The notes beneath the pieces are model-generated. The model was not told the DNA's origin, did no database searches, and was given only the letters and a program-made list of their open reading frames with translations. From Pseudomonas sp. MYb327 (lineage in GTDB: Bacteria; Pseudomonadota; Gammaproteobacteria; Pseudomonadales; Pseudomonadaceae), in the NCBI RefSeq assembly GCF_040438925.1, contig NZ_CP159258.1, positions 1,192,001 through 1,256,000 on the forward strand: a DNA stretch of 64,000 nt, given 5' to 3'. Each line of letters starts with the position of its first letter. Position 1 is the first letter of the stretch. A program made the translations under genes and the position numbers. Shown in pieces: positions 62,533 through 64,000 of the stretch.

Positions 62533-63591
62533 ATGGACTTCACTTTTAACGATGACCAGTTGGCGTTCCGCGAAGCCATCAGTCGTTTCCTGATGACCGA
62601 AGCCGCGCCGGAGATGCTCCGCGAAATCTGGGAGACCGATGTCGGGCGCTCCCGGGACTTGCGCAACAAGATCGCCGGCCAGGGACTGACCGCCTTGTCG
62701 GTGCCCGAGGCCGAAGGGGGTTTGGGCATGGACGATGTGACCTGGGCCTTGATGACCCCGGAGCTGGGCTACTACGCCATTCCCGACTCATTGGCCGATA
62801 CCGCCTATGTTGCCACCGGTTTGCTCGCCGATCTGCCTGCGGAGCATCCGGCCCGCGCCGAGCTGCTGCCACGGATTGCCGACGGCAGCTTGCGGATGGC
62901 GATCAGTCATCCGGTCAATCCCTTGGTCAGCGACGCGCAACTGGCCGAAGTGTTGATTCTCACCCACGGCGATGAAATCCATGTGGTGCCGCGCTCCGAG
63001 GTCAACGTCGGCAATCACCTGAGTATCGATGCCTCGCGCCGCCTGGGCCAAGTGACCTGGACCCCGTCGGCGGCGACCTGCATAGCCAGTGGCGAGCAGG
63101 GCCGCGCCTTGCAGGAGCGCCTGCTCGACCGAGGTGCATTGTCAGTGGCCGGGCAACTGTTGGGGCTGGCGCAGCGCATGCTCGACCTGTCGGTTGACTA
63201 CGTGGCCCAGCGCAAACAATTCGGCAAGCCGATCGGCAGCTTCCAGGCGGTCAAGCATCACTTGGCTGATGTCGCCCGATACATCGAACAGGCCAAACCG
63301 GTGCTGTACCGCGCCGCGCATGCCCTGGCCCGGGGCGACGTCAACGCGGGCGTCCGGGTTTCGCAAGCGCGCCTGGCGGCGAACGAGGCGAGCTGGATCG
63401 CTGCCCGCAAAGGCATCCAGGTGCACGGTGCGATGGGGTACACCTGGGAAGTGGATTTGCAGATGTTCATGAAGCGCGCCTGGGCCCTCGATGCGTCCTG
63501 GGGCGACCGCGGCTTCCACAAAACCCGTGTCAGCGACTACCTGTTCGCCGACGCCACTGGCCTTGCGCCGGGGCATACTTTCGAGGAATGA
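62533..63591 (+). CDS. ipdE2: Acyl-CoA dehydrogenase IpdE2-like partner subunit
   Basis: 352 residues, shorter than the partner. RKQFGKPIGSFQAVKHHLAD and VHGAMGYTWEVDLQMFMKRA are the FAD-site motifs of the beta-type subunits; GTNEIQ and the helix-G Glu are missing (RLLDRGALSVAG). AAGGA precedes the ATG by 6 nt. It completes the heteromer with the upstream subunit. Confidence 0.82.
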   Translation: MDFTFNDDQLAFREAISRFLMTEAAPEMLREIWETDVGRSRDLRNKIAGQGLTALSVPEAEGGLGMDDVTWALMTPELGYYAIPDSLADTAYVATGLLADLPAEHPARAELLPRIADGSLRMAISHPVNPLVSDAQLAEVLILTHGDEIHVVPRSEVNVGNHLSIDASRRLGQVTWTPSAATCIASGEQGRALQERLLDRGALSVAGQLLGLAQRMLDLSVDYVAQRKQFGKPIGSFQAVKHHLADVARYIEQAKPVLYRAAHALARGDVNAGVRVSQARLAANEASWIAARKGIQVHGAMGYTWEVDLQMFMKRAWALDASWGDRGFHKTRVSDYLFADATGLAPGHTFEE

Positions 63592-63594
63592 GTC

Positions 63595-64000
63595 ATGGCC
63601 CAGGCCTACATTGTTGATGCATTGCGTAGCCCCACCGGCAAGCGCAAGGGTTCATTGAGCGAGATCCACGCGATTGACCTGGGCGCCCATGTGCTCAAGG
63701 CGCTGGTGGAGCGTAATGTGATCCCGGCTGAAGACTACGACGACGTGATATTCGGTTGCGTCGACACCATCGGTTCTCAGGCCGGCGACATCGCCCGCAC
63801 CAGTTGGCTGGCCGCCGGGTTGCCGCTGACAGTGCCCGGCACCACGGTTGATCGCCAGTGCGGATCGTCGCAACAGGCGCTGCACTTCGCCGCGCAGGCT
63901 GTGATGAGTGGCACCCAGGATGTGGTCGCGGTGGGCGGGGTGCAAACCATGACCCAGATCCCGATTTCCTCGGCGATGCTCGCCGGCCAGCCCCTGGGCT
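63595..64000 (+). CDS. fadA6: FadA6-like thiolase, C-terminal part outside window
   Basis: About 135 residues are visible. AQAYIVDALRSPTGKRKGSL is the usual thiolase start and VDRQCGSSQQALHFAAQAV places the acyl-accepting Cys at residue 89, so unlike the two aldolases in this window it is a true CoA-dependent thiolase. FadA6 carries out the thiolysis of the ring-opened HIP product. It starts 3 bp after the ACAD stop. The His and second Cys of the active site lie beyond the window. Confidence 0.82.
   Translation, partial: MAQAYIVDALRSPTGKRKGSLSEIHAIDLGAHVLKALVERNVIPAEDYDDVIFGCVDTIGSQAGDIARTSWLAAGLPLTVPGTTVDRQCGSSQQALHFAAQAVMSGTQDVVAVGGVQTMTQIPISSAMLAGQPLG

Noticed and set aside
1..64000. tRNA, rRNA, transposase or integrase genes
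   Set aside because: None recognised on either strand; the mobile signals are limited to REP/REPIN and intergenic repeats and two gene fragments.

Overview
The window is a dense, high-GC stretch of a Pseudomonas-type chromosome. REP/REPIN repeats of the common Pseudomonas forms sit between genes, Shine-Dalgarno sites are GGAG-like, and many genes overlap by ATGA. Almost every gene belongs to aerobic steroid degradation by the 9,10-seco pathway. The gene set (aldehyde dehydrogenase, two aldolase/hydratase modules, side-chain CoA ligases, 3-alpha-, 3-beta/17-beta- and 7-alpha-hydroxysteroid dehydrogenase-like SDRs, a SnoaL-type dehydratase candidate) points to bile acids such as cholate as natural substrates, as well as androgens. 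The window starts inside hsaB and ends inside a fadA6-like thiolase, so the locus continues on both sides.

Layout. 1-10 kb: hsaB (partial), aldehyde dehydrogenase, Tat-exported amidase, a KstD/TesI pair of ring A dehydrogenases, a 3beta/17beta-HSD-like SDR, a crotonase and an SDR. 10-17.6 kb: a side-chain operon with a MaoC-DUF35 fusion, a small MaoC, a thiolase-fold aldolase and two acyl-CoA dehydrogenase (ACAD) pairs. 17.8-35 kb: acyl-CoA ligase, DUF1329 protein, a truncated cysQ remnant, MFS transporter, old-yellow-enzyme homologue, FATP-type ligase, metallo-beta-lactamase-fold protein, DUF1302 barrel, a second aldolase with a DUF35-MaoC fusion of opposite domain order, YCF48-like protein and RND permease. 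35-42 kb: a LuxR/TeiR-like regulator, hsdA-like 3-alpha-HSD, an SDR, and the leftward 7-alpha-HSD-like-hsaE-hsaG-hsaF group. 42-43 kb: a repeat-rich gap with no gene. 43-53 kb: hsaA, a KshB-like reductase, fadD3, a second DUF1302 barrel, a second OYE, hsaD, two SDRs and a SnoaL-like protein. 53-64 kb: a leftward ACAD pair, then hsaC, ipdA, ipdB, echA20, ipdC, a crotonase, ipdE1/ipdE2-like ACADs and fadA6.

Together these cover substrate trafficking, hydroxyl oxidation, side-chain activation and aldolytic removal, ring A desaturation, ring A cleavage (HsaA-G) and C/D-ring (HIP) degradation (FadD3, IpdAB, EchA20, IpdC, IpdE1/E2, FadA6). The 9-alpha-hydroxylase oxygenase KshA is not in the window although a KshB-like reductase is.

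The most notable unexplained signal is an 18-bp dyad, consensus TAGTCYNNNYGGACGATG, at 16 intergenic positions. It usually lies about 60 bp before the start codon. A -10-like hexamer (NANNNT) lies 20-22 nt downstream at 15 of the 16 sites. That geometry would place the dyad near -42.5, the classic position for a LuxR-type activator, and the only regulator in the window is a LuxR-family protein resembling TeiR. This is my inference from the sequence; no motif search was run.
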